Positions 1 to 8,760 of a stretch of 64,000 nt of DNA are shown here, one piece after another. The stretch is from Lipingzhangella_A rawalii (lineage in GTDB: Bacteria; Actinomycetota; Actinomycetes; Streptosporangiales; Streptosporangiaceae). The notes under the pieces were generated by a model. The model was not told the DNA's origin, did not search any database, and worked only from the letters and a program-made list of their open reading frames with translations. How positions within the stretch are numbered: the first letter of the stretch is position 1; each line of letters opens with the position of its first letter. Location: NCBI RefSeq assembly GCF_031628175.1, contig NZ_JAVLVT010000003.1:248001-312000 (forward strand), read 5' to 3'. A program made the translations under genes and the position numbers.

Positions 1-1
1 G

Positions 2-1336
2 CTTCCGGTCGACGAGGTCCTCAGTGTGGGGATCACTGTCGCCCAGGCGCTGACAATGCTGCACGCCGAAGGCTATCTCCACCACGACGTCACCCCGGAG
101 AACATCCTGCGCGGCCCCGGTGGGCCGTTGCTCACCGACTTCGGTTCCGCGTTGCCGCTGCATTCCCCGTTCCCACCCGTGTCCGTGGATGCGACCACCA
201 TCCGGCAGCTGCCACCGGAAGCGCTCGTCAACGGGGCGCCCACACCGGCATCGGACGTGTATCGACTGGGTGTCACGCTGTGGACCCTGCTGACCGGACA
301 CGCCCCCTTCGATCGGAAAGGCCAGCGTCCCCTGTCGGTGGAGGACTACCGGGCCGGAATGTTGACCCAGCTACCGCCGGCGTCCTCCCGCACCGACACG
401 CCCGAATGGCTTCAGCTGATCCTGGTACACGCCCTGGCACCGCGGCCGGAGGAACGCTGTGCCACCCCCGAGGCGCTGGGAGCCGCACTCCAGAACGCCA
501 CACCCAACCCTGTGGCCACCACCGCGCAGTACACCATCCCCGAGCTGCCACCGGGCGCTGTTCCCCGGGCCTACGCAGCCCCGGATCCTCCTCCGGCGGC
601 GGCACCGGAACCCGATTCCGGACGGGGACCGGAGTCCCCACCCCCCGGGCAGGACACCGACGCGTCCGGGTCCGCGCCGCCCCCCGACGGGTACACCCAG
701 GACCCGCCGGACAGCCCAGCAGCGACAGCGACACCACCCCCGGCCTCCACCACCCCGGCCGGGGGGACTCCGCTCGACACGTCGGCACACGAACCGGCCC
801 GGGGGTGGGGGCGCCGTCTGGTACCCATGGCCCTGGCGGCGCTCGTGCTCACCGTCGTTGGCGTGGGTGCGCTGCTGCTGGGCCGCACCATCGGAGTTCC
901 GTTCGCGACAGCCGGCTCTACCGAGGAGCCCCGCCCCTCCCCCACCACAACCTCCGATCCGACCACCCCGTCCGGCGAGGCAACAGATCTCCTGGACGAG
1001 GAGACCGCCGACACCGACCAGGCGCCCAGTGGCGTCGACCTGGACGACGGCGGTATCAGCGTGCGCCTGTCGTGGACCGACAACACCTCCGGGGAGGATG
1101 CGCACCACGTGGTCGGCGGGCCGGAGGACCAGCCGGTCGCCAGCATGGCGCGCGCGGATCCTGGCGAGAACCGGGTTGAGATCATCGGGTTGAACACGGA
1201 GGTTGACTACTGCTTCACCGTGGTCGCCCTCGTGGACCCCGAGACCACCGCCCCGGGGCCGCAGGTTTGCACCGAACGCGCAACCGAGACCACGGATTCT
1301 CCAGAGTCCCCGAGCCCGAACACCCCTCGGGAGTAG
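2..1336 (+). CDS. Ser/Thr protein kinase with C-terminal FN3-like sensor (5' end cut off)
   Basis: Only the kinase C-lobe onward is visible; the frame is open from base 2, so the ATP-binding lobe lies outside the window. The catalytic loop reads HHDVTPENIL (about visible residues 27-36) where Hanks-type kinases have HRD-x-K-x-x-N: Arg is His and the catalytic-loop Lys is Thr. The metal-binding DFG (TDFGSA) is intact. A Pro-rich linker follows, then one membrane segment (about residues 275-298) and a roughly 75-residue fibronectin-III-like extracytoplasmic domain near the end. This is the plan of PknB-type receptor kinases: cytoplasmic kinase, single membrane pass, external sensor. The domain assignment is firm; activity is uncertain because of the altered loop. 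Confidence 0.8.
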   Translation, partial: LPVDEVLSVGITVAQALTMLHAEGYLHHDVTPENILRGPGGPLLTDFGSALPLHSPFPPVSVDATTIRQLPPEALVNGAPTPASDVYRLGVTLWTLLTGHAPFDRKGQRPLSVEDYRAGMLTQLPPASSRTDTPEWLQLILVHALAPRPEERCATPEALGAALQNATPNPVATTAQYTIPELPPGAVPRAYAAPDPPPAAAPEPDSGRGPESPPPGQDTDASGSAPPPDGYTQDPPDSPAATATPPPASTTPAGGTPLDTSAHEPARGWGRRLVPMALAALVLTVVGVGALLLGRTIGVPFATAGSTEEPRPSPTTTSDPTTPSGEATDLLDEETADTDQAPSGVDLDDGGISVRLSWTDNTSGEDAHHVVGGPEDQPVASMARADPGENRVEIIGLNTEVDYCFTVVALVDPETTAPGPQVCTERATETTDSPESPSPNTPRE

Positions 1337-1403
1337 CCAGCCGCGCGGGCGCCCGGACCCATGCCGACCAGCGACCGCCCAGCCGACAAGGCTCGGGTTC
1401 CTC

Positions 1404-2252
1404 TCAGGACGACAGCGCGGCGGCGAGGGCACTGAGCAGCGCCACCACACCCGCGGGTCCGTCCACCACCAGATCCGCCCGGCTGGCCAGTGCCGTGACC
1501 TCGGCCGAACCACTGCACACGCACAGCCCGGGCATGCCCTGCTCACGAAGCGTGTCCACAGCGTCGAAGGCGGCAATATCCCCAAGGTCGTCCCCGGCGT
1601 ACAGCACGGACGTGGCCCCAAGCTCGGCGACCAGGCCGCGCAGTGCGGCGCCCTTGTCCATCCCACCGGGGCGGAGCTCCAGCACCATCCGCCCCGGCTC
1701 GATCAGCAGGCCGGTCCGTTCCGCCAGATCGGTGAGGACGGGCCGCAGGGCCGCGAGGGCCGCGGCCGGGTCCGCGCAGCCGCGCGTGTGCACAGCGATG
1801 GCCTGCCCCTTGTCCTCCAGGTGCGTCCCGGACGGGGCGCCAGCCAGGATCGTGGGCAGCTCCGCCCGGACCTGGGCGATACCGGGATCGTCGGCGGGAA
1901 GTGTGAGCTGCCCGTGCTGCCACCGCTGGTTCCCGTAGGCGCCCAGAACCACCAGGGAGGGAATGTCCTCGAAAGGGCCGAGCCGTGGGACATCCGCGGC
2001 GGGACGCCCGGTGATGATGGCCAGTCCGCCAAGGCGCCCGGACAGGTGCCGCAGCGCGGGTGCCGCCCGCGGATGGGCCTGCGCTTGGCCGGGGTCGGTG
2101 ACGATCGGCGCCAGTGTTCCGTCGTAGTCGAGGGCCACGACCGCGCGGCTGGGGTCGGCCCGGATGTGCGAAAGCCCCCTACGGCCAGCCTCGGTCTCGG
2201 GAACCGGCAGCCCCGAGGGCAGATCGCCCGTGGACGTGGACACAGTGGACAT
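1404..2252 (-). CDS. otsB: trehalose-6-phosphate phosphatase
   Basis: HAD-superfamily phosphatase that releases trehalose from trehalose 6-phosphate, the last step of the OtsA/OtsB pathway for this compatible solute. It shows the HAD nucleophile motif ALDYDGTLAPI near residue 42 and the C-terminal acidic motif AGDDLGDIAAFDAV. Length is 282 residues, normal for actinobacterial OtsB. I use the ATG at 2252; a GTG lies two codons upstream. It starts 10 bases after the DUF3263 gene and is probably co-transcribed with it. No otsA is visible, so the synthase must be outside the window or elsewhere in the genome. Confidence 0.9.
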   Translation of the reverse strand: MSTVSTSTGDLPSGLPVPETEAGRRGLSHIRADPSRAVVALDYDGTLAPIVTDPGQAQAHPRAAPALRHLSGRLGGLAIITGRPAADVPRLGPFEDIPSLVVLGAYGNQRWQHGQLTLPADDPGIAQVRAELPTILAGAPSGTHLEDKGQAIAVHTRGCADPAAALAALRPVLTDLAERTGLLIEPGRMVLELRPGGMDKGAALRGLVAELGATSVLYAGDDLGDIAAFDAVDTLREQGMPGLCVCSGSAEVTALASRADLVVDGPAGVVALLSALAAALSS

Positions 2253-2262
2253 CACCACGACC

Positions 2263-2583
2263 TCAGAGTTCGATTCCCAGCCGACGTGCGGTGCGCTTGC
2301 GCCGCCGGCTGTTTCGCAGCCGGCGCAGGCGCTTCACCAGCATGGGATCCTGGGCGAGCGCCTCGGGGCGGTCGATCAGGTCGTTGAGGAGCTGGTAGTA
2401 ACGCGTGGGGGAGAACCCGAACTCGTCGCGGATCGCCTGTTCCTTCGAACCTTCCAGTTTCCACCACTGGTTCTCGAAGGCGAGGATCCGCGCATCCCGT
2501 TCGGTGAGGTCGGGCGTGTCCGCCGCGGACTGCCCCGCAGCGTTATCAGACGGTTCTTGGTCAAAAGGCCCGACAATTGACAT
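2263..2583 (-). CDS. DUF3263 family protein
   Basis: Small (106-residue) basic protein of an actinobacterial family of unknown function. The core AFENQWWKLEGSKEQAIRDE followed by FGFSPTRYYQLLNDLID looks like a helix-turn-helix that would read an unmodified target, and the tail is very Arg-rich (RRLRNSRRRKRTARR), which suggests nucleic-acid binding. A good ribosome site (GAGGAG) precedes the ATG at 2583 and rules out the longer in-frame start at 2616. It lies 10 bases ahead of otsB and diverges from the SAM hydrolase gene. The DNA-binding role is inferred from composition only. Confidence 0.85.
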   Translation of the reverse strand: MSIVGPFDQEPSDNAAGQSAADTPDLTERDARILAFENQWWKLEGSKEQAIRDEFGFSPTRYYQLLNDLIDRPEALAQDPMLVKRLRRLRNSRRRKRTARRLGIEL

Positions 2584-2655
2584 TGGGCGCCTCCTCGTCC
2601 GGTTGGCGCGAATCATGGTAGCGACTGACGTGTATCTGCGAAGGGTGGAACCACG

Positions 2656-3525
2656 ATGACTGTGCATCGGGGTTACAGTTGCCTGTCCTTCCTCACCGAC
2701 TACGGAACCTGGGACGGCTTCACCGCGGCCTGCCACGGCCAGTTCCTGCACCACGCGCCGGCGACTCGGGTCATCGACATCACCCACGAAGTGCCCCCCG
2801 GTGACATCAGGCGTGGAGCGGTCGTCCTCGCCGACACCGTCAGCACGCTGCCACCGGCAGTGCACGTAGCGGTGGTGGATCCGGGGGTGGGCACCCACCG
2901 TCGCAGCATAGCCGTCCGGGCCGGCGGACACATCCTCGTGGGCCCGGACAACGGCCTCCTGCTGTGGGCCGCCGCACGACTGGGCGGTGCGGTCGAGGCT
3001 CGGGAACTCACAGCGCAGCAGTACTGGCGCCACCCCGTGTCCCGCACTTTCCATGGGCGGGACATCTACGCCCCGGTCGCCGCGCAGCTCGCGGTGGGGC
3101 TCCCTCTCGCCGAGGTTGGTCCCGAGCTTCCGGTCCACAGCCTCGTGCGGCTTCCGGAACCACGCCGGTCCGTGTCGCCGCGTGGCGAGGTTCCCACCGC
3201 CAACGGTGAGGTCCGTACCGTCGACCGTTTCGGCAACGTGCAGTTGAGTCTGCTGGACGTGGACCTCCACCACCTGGCTTCCGTGGGCGACACGCTCCAC
3301 CTCGACAGCGACGGCAGGGCGGATCCCCGAGTCTGGGACACGCCTCTGCCGGTGGCCCTGCCGGTCGCAACCACCTTCGGAGACGTGGCCGACGGGGAGT
3401 TGCTCATCCTGGTCGACTCGGATGGTCATGTCGCCATCGCCGCCAACGGGGGGAACGCCCAGGCCCGGCTGGGCCTGCACCCGGGCGAGCCGGTCACACT
3501 CCACCAACCGCCGAGCCCCACCTGA
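2656..3525 (+). CDS. SAM hydroxide adenosyltransferase (DUF62/SAM hydrolase)
   Basis: 289-residue member of the family that includes fluorinase, chlorinase and the common S-adenosyl-L-methionine:hydroxide adenosyltransferase, which converts SAM and water to adenosine and methionine. Characteristic stretches are FLTDYGTWDGF near the N-terminus, VIDITHEVPPGD, VVDPGVGT, VGPDNGLL and TFHGRDIYAPVAA. Nothing marks it as a halogenase, and hydrolases are by far the commoner type. It is transcribed divergently from DUF3263 and is followed by the subtilase-like gene after 112 bases. Confidence 0.88.
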   Translation: MTVHRGYSCLSFLTDYGTWDGFTAACHGQFLHHAPATRVIDITHEVPPGDIRRGAVVLADTVSTLPPAVHVAVVDPGVGTHRRSIAVRAGGHILVGPDNGLLLWAAARLGGAVEARELTAQQYWRHPVSRTFHGRDIYAPVAAQLAVGLPLAEVGPELPVHSLVRLPEPRRSVSPRGEVPTANGEVRTVDRFGNVQLSLLDVDLHHLASVGDTLHLDSDGRADPRVWDTPLPVALPVATTFGDVADGELLILVDSDGHVAIAANGGNAQARLGLHPGEPVTLHQPPSPT

Positions 3526-3637
3526 ACGGGTCGTGTAACAATGAGCCGGCGGGTCGTTCCCAGGTGATTCGATACCGCCACGGGGAGACCACAACACCGG
3601 CCGAGGGAATCCGTACCAGCGAGAGAGTTGCCCCACC

Positions 3638-4774
3638 ATGTCCACCCGACGCGCACCACAGTTCGGGATCATTGCCGTCCTTGCCGTCCTCACCGGCGCT
3701 ACGGCCCCCGCTGTGGCCAACGCCGACGTGGACCACTCGGACCTGAGTCGGGACCAGTGGGCACACGAACTGCTGGATCTGGAAGAAGCCTGGGAGCACG
3801 GGCGGGGCACCGGCGCGCGGGTGGCACTCCTGGACACCGGGGTGGACCAGACCCACCCCGACCTCGACAGCGCCATTGTGGACGAGGTGGATGTCACCGG
3901 TCAGGACCTCGACCCCGACACCGCCCCCCTGGGACGGCACGGGACCCTGATGGCCGGGCTGGTGGCGGCGCGCGGCCATGGCGAGGAACACGCCGGTGGG
4001 GTGTTGGGAGCCGCCCCGGAAGCGGGGATCCTATCCGTGCGCACCACAACCGCGCAGGACGGTAGCGCGGAGTCGGCCGAGCAGGACTGGGTGGTCTCCG
4101 GAATCGAACGTGCCGTCTCCGAGAACGCCCAGGTCATTCTGCTGACCGGGCCAGCAACCGGAAGTGAGGCCGAACGCGAGGCCATCGCCGAAGCCCACAA
4201 CCGCGGCGTGTTCGTGGTCGTTCCCGGAGACGGCCCCCACGTCGCAACGCCCAACGCGCTTAGCGTCAACGCCGTGGACGAACAGCAGCAGCTGGTGTCC
4301 CCGGAGGGCGCCACGCCCAACGCCGAGGCGTCCCTGGCCGCACCCGGGCAGGACGTCCTCACCACAGACCCGGATGGTGGCTTCACCGAGGCCAGTGGTA
4401 CCACCGCCGCGAGCGCGCTCGCGGCCGGCGTGGCCGCCCTGATCAGGGCGGAGTATCCCCAGCTCCGCCCCGACGACGTCGCCGAAGCGCTCCAGGACGG
4501 CACGACCAGCCCCCCGGCCAACGACGAAGCGTCCGACACCGGGTACGGTTCCGGGGTCCTGAACGCGGCCGCGGCGCTCGAAGCAGCCGCGGACAGCGCG
4601 GAGGACGTTCCGCCCTTCGACCCGTCCCTGGCCGAGGAGGACACCGAGGACAGCCCCTGGCTGTTCTGGGCCACAGTGGCCGCGGGCGCGGCGTTTATCG
4701 TGCTGGCGGCGCTCCTGGTGTTCCGACTGGCGCGCGGGCGCCGGGGCGGGACCCGCCGCGCCCGACGGCGCTAG
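3638..4774 (+). CDS. S8 subtilase-like membrane protein, probably inactive (mycosin-like layout)
   Basis: 378 residues: signal peptide (about 1-29), subtilisin-fold domain, C-terminal membrane helix (about 343-364) and an Arg-rich cytoplasmic tail, the layout of type VII secretion mycosins. The Asp motif VALLDTGVD (D66) and the His motif GRHGTLMAG (H101) are intact. The serine motif normally reads GTS-x-A-x-P but here is SGTTAASALAAG, with Thr256 in the nucleophile position and the usual Pro lost. The oxyanion Asn, usually in AAGN, falls at VVVPGDGP, giving Asp198. Two of the four active-site positions are therefore changed, and I infer a pseudoprotease or a greatly altered enzyme. No ESX genes are nearby. 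Confidence 0.85.
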   Translation: MSTRRAPQFGIIAVLAVLTGATAPAVANADVDHSDLSRDQWAHELLDLEEAWEHGRGTGARVALLDTGVDQTHPDLDSAIVDEVDVTGQDLDPDTAPLGRHGTLMAGLVAARGHGEEHAGGVLGAAPEAGILSVRTTTAQDGSAESAEQDWVVSGIERAVSENAQVILLTGPATGSEAEREAIAEAHNRGVFVVVPGDGPHVATPNALSVNAVDEQQQLVSPEGATPNAEASLAAPGQDVLTTDPDGGFTEASGTTAASALAAGVAALIRAEYPQLRPDDVAEALQDGTTSPPANDEASDTGYGSGVLNAAAALEAAADSAEDVPPFDPSLAEEDTEDSPWLFWATVAAGAAFIVLAALLVFRLARGRRGGTRRARRR

Positions 4775-4792
4775 GGCGTGTTACTCGAAGTT

Positions 4793-5186
4793 GGGAGCGA
4801 GGTTGGGCCTGGCCTGACGACGTTCACCCCGTCCCCGATCCCGCTGGCCGTTGCGCGAGGGAGGACGCTCTCCCCCGCAGGGGAGCGGGATGCGCCCCAG
4901 GATCACCCCGGTCCCCACTCCCCGCTGGCCGTCGTGCGGGGAAGCGCCACAGCATCCTGCCGCAGCGCACCCTGCAACCCTCCGTTGGCCGTCGTGCGGG
5001 GGAGCGCCCCCAGGGCGAGACGCCGCCGGCGGCCAACGATCGGGGAGGGCGGCCGCCCTGGCAGTGCCCCCAGGGTGGGGCACAGTGGTCCACTGCACCA
5101 CGGCCAACGGGACATGGGGAGCGCGGCGACCGTCAAGGGCACCCCCGCGATGGGACACACTCCCCCACACCACGGCCGGCTTCCCC
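4793..5186. repeat. Palindromic intergenic repeat island 1 (REP-like)
   Basis: The 491-base gap between 4774 and 5266 holds no convincing gene. A 19-base core resembling CGTTGGCCGTCGTGCGGGG occurs at 4842, 4923 and 4983 on this strand and in inverse orientation near 5095 and 5168. The copy at 4983-5038 is closed by inverted ends (CGTTGGCC at 4983-4990, GGCCAACG at 5031-5038) and contains the inner hairpin GGGGGAGCGCCCCC and the palindrome GCCGCCGGCGGC. The first 32 bases (4793-4824) match a segment at 24193-24226 in the opposite orientation. The overlapping open frames on both strands are a by-product of GC content. Confidence 0.75.
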
Positions 5187-5265
5187 GTGGTGGTCCGAGG
5201 CCCGCGCCGCCGAGCCCGCGGATGATCCACAGGATCCGGCTACCAGGACCGTTGCCGGGCCCTGT

Positions 5266-6063
5266 TCATCCCTCCGGTTCGGCCAGGACGACGAATTCCG
5301 CACCGAATAGGTCGTGGCACACGGCCATCCGCCCCACCCCGGTGACATCCTGTGGCTCCAGGACAACGTCACCGCCACCACGGCTGGCGAGCGCGGCCGC
5401 GCTGTCACAGTCACCGACGTTGAAGACCGGATGCCAGTACGGGGTGCCCTCGGGTAGGTGCTCGGCGGCGAGCTCCACGATGCCGCCCTGTTCCTGCTGC
5501 TCCTGCTGCGATCCACCCCCCGCGGAGGTGATGACCCGGTAGGTTCCCGTCCCGTCGGGCATGGGCATCTCCGCGAAGTGCCATCCGAAAAGGTCACCGT
5601 AGAATCGGGCCGCCACCGAGGGGTCCGGGGTCATCAGCTCGGTCCAGGACAGCGCACCGGGACGGTTCACCAGCTCCAGGCCGGGAGCGCGGTTGGGCTG
5701 CCAGACGGCGAACCGGCCCCCCAACGGGTCGCTGAACTGCGCCATCCGGCCTTCCTCTCCGACATCGCCGGGGGCGACCCGCACGGAGCCACCCAGGTGC
5801 CGGACCGACGCCGCGGCCGCGTCCACATCCGGAGTGTGAAAGTACAGCATCCATGCCGAGCGCGCCCCCTCCTCCTCGAGCGGCCCCACGGCGGCCACGG
5901 CGGCGCCGTCCCGGCGAAAAATCCCGTAGCCGCCGGCCTGAGCGCCGAAAGTCTGGAGGTCCCAGCCGAGGACTGTGTGGTAGAAGGCCGCCGTGGCGTC
6001 GACGTCGGGCGAGCCGATGTCCAACCAAGACGGGGTGCCGGGTACCGGGTCTGTGGTGAGCAT
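5266..6063 (-). CDS. two-domain VOC (glyoxalase/bleomycin-resistance fold) protein
   Basis: 265 residues made of two vicinal-oxygen-chelate modules. The first opens with SWLDIGSPDVDATAAFYHTV and ends with DPLGGRFAVWQP; the second opens with SWTELMTPDPSVAARFYGDL and ends with HDLFGAEFVVLAEP. This resembles the secreted-antigen-type VOC proteins of about 260 residues common in actinomycetes; the substrate is unknown. The start at 6063 is chosen because GGAAAGGA lies just upstream and the VOC fold begins at once; the longer frame adds low-complexity sequence. The second domain carries an odd Gln/Glu insert (SQQEQQEQGG). Confidence 0.85.
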   Translation of the reverse strand: MLTTDPVPGTPSWLDIGSPDVDATAAFYHTVLGWDLQTFGAQAGGYGIFRRDGAAVAAVGPLEEEGARSAWMLYFHTPDVDAAAASVRHLGGSVRVAPGDVGEEGRMAQFSDPLGGRFAVWQPNRAPGLELVNRPGALSWTELMTPDPSVAARFYGDLFGWHFAEMPMPDGTGTYRVITSAGGGSQQEQQEQGGIVELAAEHLPEGTPYWHPVFNVGDCDSAAALASRGGGDVVLEPQDVTGVGRMAVCHDLFGAEFVVLAEPEG

Positions 6064-6283
6064 GAGCGTGTCCTTTCCTGGGGTCGTGCCATGTCCAGAG
6101 TCTGACAGCGGGCACTGACAGTCCCCCAAGCTGCATTCTCGGACCGGGAAAGATCCGGCCAAGGAGGGGGTGCAGCGACCCGGGACCGCCCCGGCGCGGC
6201 GCGTTCCAGCCCTACCGGCGCGCAGGAGGTCTGGGACCGCTGTGGCGTTGGCAGGCCCGCACTCGCCTCGCGGGACCGACGAC

Positions 6284-7327
6284 CTACAGGGCGGGTTGCG
6301 CGGCCAGAGCGTGTTCCGCCCCGGAGCGCAGCTCCTGCACCCGACCGCCCCGGTCCCGCCCGTAGTGCACCGCGTTGGTCAGGATCCCGATATAACGTCC
6401 GGACTGTGGGTGTAGGTGCAGGCTGGTTCCCGTGAAACCGGTGTGGTGGACGACACCGGTGTCGGTAACCAGCCAGCCCAGGCCACGGGAGAGGCCAGGC
6501 TCCACTGATACCTGTGGCGTCCAGCTGTCCCGCAGGAACCGCGCGAGCTCGCTGGCTCCACCCTCGGCCGCGTAGCTGCGGAGGAGGTCGCGGGCATAGG
6601 CACCCACGTCTGCGGCGGTGCTGAACACGCCGGCGTGTCCGGCCACCCCACCCAGCAGCGCCGCGCCCTCATCGTGCACCACTCCCCACGTCGGGGCGGC
6701 TCCGCGCACCCGGCGCTCGGTGGGGGCCACGCCGGAGCCACGTGGCAGGGGGCCGTAACACGTTGCCGACATTCCCGCCTGCGCCCACATTTCTGTGGCC
6801 ACCCGGTCCAGGGGGGCAGCGAGCACGCGCTCCAGTACCAGCCCGAGTAGGACGAAGCCACGGTCGATGTACCGGTATCCACCGGTTGTGGACGGCGTGT
6901 CCAGGATCGCCTCGGTGATGTCCCGTCCGGACGCCGCATGCTCCTCCAGCGGGGTCTCGGCATCGAGGCGGGAGGTGTGGGTGAGGATCTGGCGGGTGGT
7001 CACGTCGTGGCAGGCGAACGGTCCTCCGGGGACGTAGTCACCCAAGGGAGCATCCAGGTCCAGGAGCCCGTCCAGCACCGCGCGGCCGGTCAGGGTCCAG
7101 GTGGCGAGCAGCTTGGTGAGGCTGGCGATGTCGTAGCGGACGGCAGGGCCAGTCGCCACCTCGGGCAGATGCTCGGGCGACAGTTCCCCCACGGAGACGA
7201 ACTCCCAGGTGTGTACGGTCCCCACCACGACCACACCGCCCGGTATGCGACCGGTGTCGACAAGGACTTTGAGAATGCCACGGAACTCCGAGCCCGTCTC
7301 GTTCACCCAGTCCCCGTCACGCAGCAT
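6284..7327 (-). CDS. serine hydrolase, beta-lactamase class C / penicillin-binding-like
   Basis: 347 residues with the nucleophile motif SLTK (S69-K72). The second-motif region RYIDRGFVLLG carries Y153 but Asp in place of the usual Asn, and an HTGFTGTSL motif near the C-terminus corresponds to the KTG/HTG box. These define the EstB/AmpC-like group of esterases, D-aminopeptidases and transpeptidase relatives. There is no signal peptide, so it is probably cytoplasmic. It follows the gene at 7392-7832 after 64 bases, which suggests one transcript. The start at 7327 lacks a strong ribosome site; the longer frame reaches 7441 and would overlap the upstream gene. The substrate cannot be predicted. 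Confidence 0.8.
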   Translation of the reverse strand: MLRDGDWVNETGSEFRGILKVLVDTGRIPGGVVVVGTVHTWEFVSVGELSPEHLPEVATGPAVRYDIASLTKLLATWTLTGRAVLDGLLDLDAPLGDYVPGGPFACHDVTTRQILTHTSRLDAETPLEEHAASGRDITEAILDTPSTTGGYRYIDRGFVLLGLVLERVLAAPLDRVATEMWAQAGMSATCYGPLPRGSGVAPTERRVRGAAPTWGVVHDEGAALLGGVAGHAGVFSTAADVGAYARDLLRSYAAEGGASELARFLRDSWTPQVSVEPGLSRGLGWLVTDTGVVHHTGFTGTSLHLHPQSGRYIGILTNAVHYGRDRGGRVQELRSGAEHALAAQPAL

Positions 7328-7391
7328 TGTGGGCGTGCCCCCTCCCCACTCGGTTCCACCGCGCTCACCTTGATACCCAGGGGGAACCCGG

Positions 7392-7832
7392 TCACTCGCC
7401 CTCACTCTCGGTGAGCCCGTCGATGACGTCGTCGAGAACAAGAGCGCGATGCCGGTGGGACATGAGCGTGAGCTCTGCCAGGACAGCTGTGGTGTCCACG
7501 GTACTCCCCGCGGAGCCCCGGACCACGCACATCTTCAAACACTCGCGTGTGGGAATGGTCCAGGCGGCACGCTCGTCGGCAGGGGCCAAGGTGTAGACGG
7601 CCGCAGGAAAGGTGGGGCGGTGTTGGGGACTGAGCCACCGGGCCGTGCGGGCGAGAACGAAGCCCTGCAACAGGGAGTCAAACATCCCGCCGGGACATGG
7701 ATCCGCGAGGGCCTCCCGGTCCCCCGCGATGCGGCACACGGAGCAGTTCGCCAGCTCGGCACGTAACAGCCAGCGGGCGCGTGGATGCTCGACCTCGGCG
7801 TTGTACAGCCGTCCGGGATGGCGGTGTCCCAT
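7392..7832 (-). CDS. hypothetical protein, 146 residues
   Basis: I do not recognise the family. The protein is soluble with one CSVC pair near residue 31 and two further cysteines (DPCPGG, LKMC). Its C-terminus (LVLDDVIDGLTESEGE) is acidic. It sits directly upstream of the serine hydrolase on the same strand, which is the main reason to believe it. The ATG at 7832 has no strong ribosome site. The opposite-strand frames in this stretch look like shadows. Confidence 0.5.
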   Translation of the reverse strand: MGHRHPGRLYNAEVEHPRARWLLRAELANCSVCRIAGDREALADPCPGGMFDSLLQGFVLARTARWLSPQHRPTFPAAVYTLAPADERAAWTIPTRECLKMCVVRGSAGSTVDTTAVLAELTLMSHRHRALVLDDVIDGLTESEGE

Positions 7833-8068
7833 GAGCTAGGAGATGGGTGTGCTGTGTTCGACGGCAACCATGGCGAGATTATAGAAAGGGACAGCGCGCC
7901 ATAACTCCCCCGGGACCGGGGTGTTCCCTTCGGTTCCGCCACGCTCTGGACCGCTGCTTCACGATGAGCAGGAGGTCTGTCCACGCGTGCCGGCCCAGCT
8001 GGGGCATGCCCTGGGGAAGGGAATGGCGCGGGCACGCTACAACCGCGACCACCCCGAGGTGCACCCCC

Positions 8069-8482
8069 ATGACCCAGTCATCCCCCACATCCCCCGCCCC
8101 GGCCGGTCCGGCCGGAATTGCCCCCGCCGAGGCGACCAAACGGCGACATCCGGTCGGTGTCTGGCTGGGGCTGACCCTCATCACCCTCGGCATCTACCAC
8201 TTCGTGTGGTACTACAAGATCCATGCGGAAATGGCCGAATTCAGCCGTAGCCGCAACCACCCGGTGGCAGGGCCGATGCTGGTCCTCCTGTTCCTCCCCT
8301 GGACCCTCGGAATCGCACCGCTGGTTTCGTACTTCCGCACCGGTAAGCGGATTCGCACGGCCCAGGAGACCGCGGGTCTCACCCCGACGTGCTCGGCAGG
8401 ATCCGGGCTGTTGCTGATGTTCCTGTTCGGCGCCGGAGTGGCCTACTACCAGTCCCAGCTGAACCTCATCGCCGATAGCTGA
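8069..8482 (+). CDS. DUF4234 membrane protein
   Basis: 137-residue integral membrane protein. A Pro/Ala-rich N-terminus precedes the family signature RHPVGVWLGLTLITLGIYHF and VWYYKIHAEMAEF. Three hydrophobic segments follow (about residues 30-46, 69-89 and 110-130). The motif YFRTGKRIRTAQE lies on the cytoplasmic side. DUF4234 proteins have no established function. The ATG at 8069 has GAGGTG upstream and starts the family alignment; the frame continues upstream to 7847 without a plausible product. A very stable hairpin begins 9 bases after the stop. Confidence 0.8.
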   Translation: MTQSSPTSPAPAGPAGIAPAEATKRRHPVGVWLGLTLITLGIYHFVWYYKIHAEMAEFSRSRNHPVAGPMLVLLFLPWTLGIAPLVSYFRTGKRIRTAQETAGLTPTCSAGSGLLLMFLFGAGVAYYQSQLNLIADS

Positions 8483-8490
8483 TTGCACGC

Positions 8491-8545
8491 CGCCTCCGCC
8501 CGCCGCACGTCCATGCGGCGGGCGGACGTGCGGCGGGCGGAGGCG
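8491..8545 (+). terminator. 22-bp perfect inverted repeat (terminator-like hairpin)
   Basis: Arms at 8491-8512 and 8524-8545 are perfectly complementary over 22 bases with an 11-base loop, starting 9 bases after the DUF4234 stop. There is no T-tract, as is usual for actinobacterial terminators. The stem is far longer than other hairpins in the window, and its loop repeats part of the arm (GCGGCGGGC), so a slippage or foldback origin is likely. Confidence 0.7.
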
Positions 8546-8628
8546 ACAGTCGCAGTCGCGTTGGATTCCTGGGCAGAGGGAGACACTGCCGAAGCCCGAT
8601 GGGACGCGCCCGGCACCGGTGGGGGTGA

Positions 8629-8760
8629 TGGCGTCCTGACCCCCGCGTCACCGACGGCGAGACCCTCAATGATGCCCAGCTGGTGGTCAGTGAACTGGTC
8701 ACCAACGCGATCCACCGCACTCCCAGCCTCGACCATGGCAGCACCCTAGCCCCCGCACCG
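8629..8760 (+). pseudogene. remnant of an RsbW-like ATP-binding (HATPase_c) regulator
   Basis: In the frame running through 8683 the sequence reads DAQLVVSELVTNAIHRT, the N-box signature of the anti-sigma/SpoIIAB-type histidine-kinase ATPase proteins that are numerous in Nocardiopsis and Streptomyces. An in-frame stop at 8626 lies just before it, and no ATP-lid motifs follow before the tRNA. The piece is about 40 codons long. I infer a decayed fragment. The rest of the 8483-8876 stretch holds only the big hairpin and no other gene. Confidence 0.55.
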
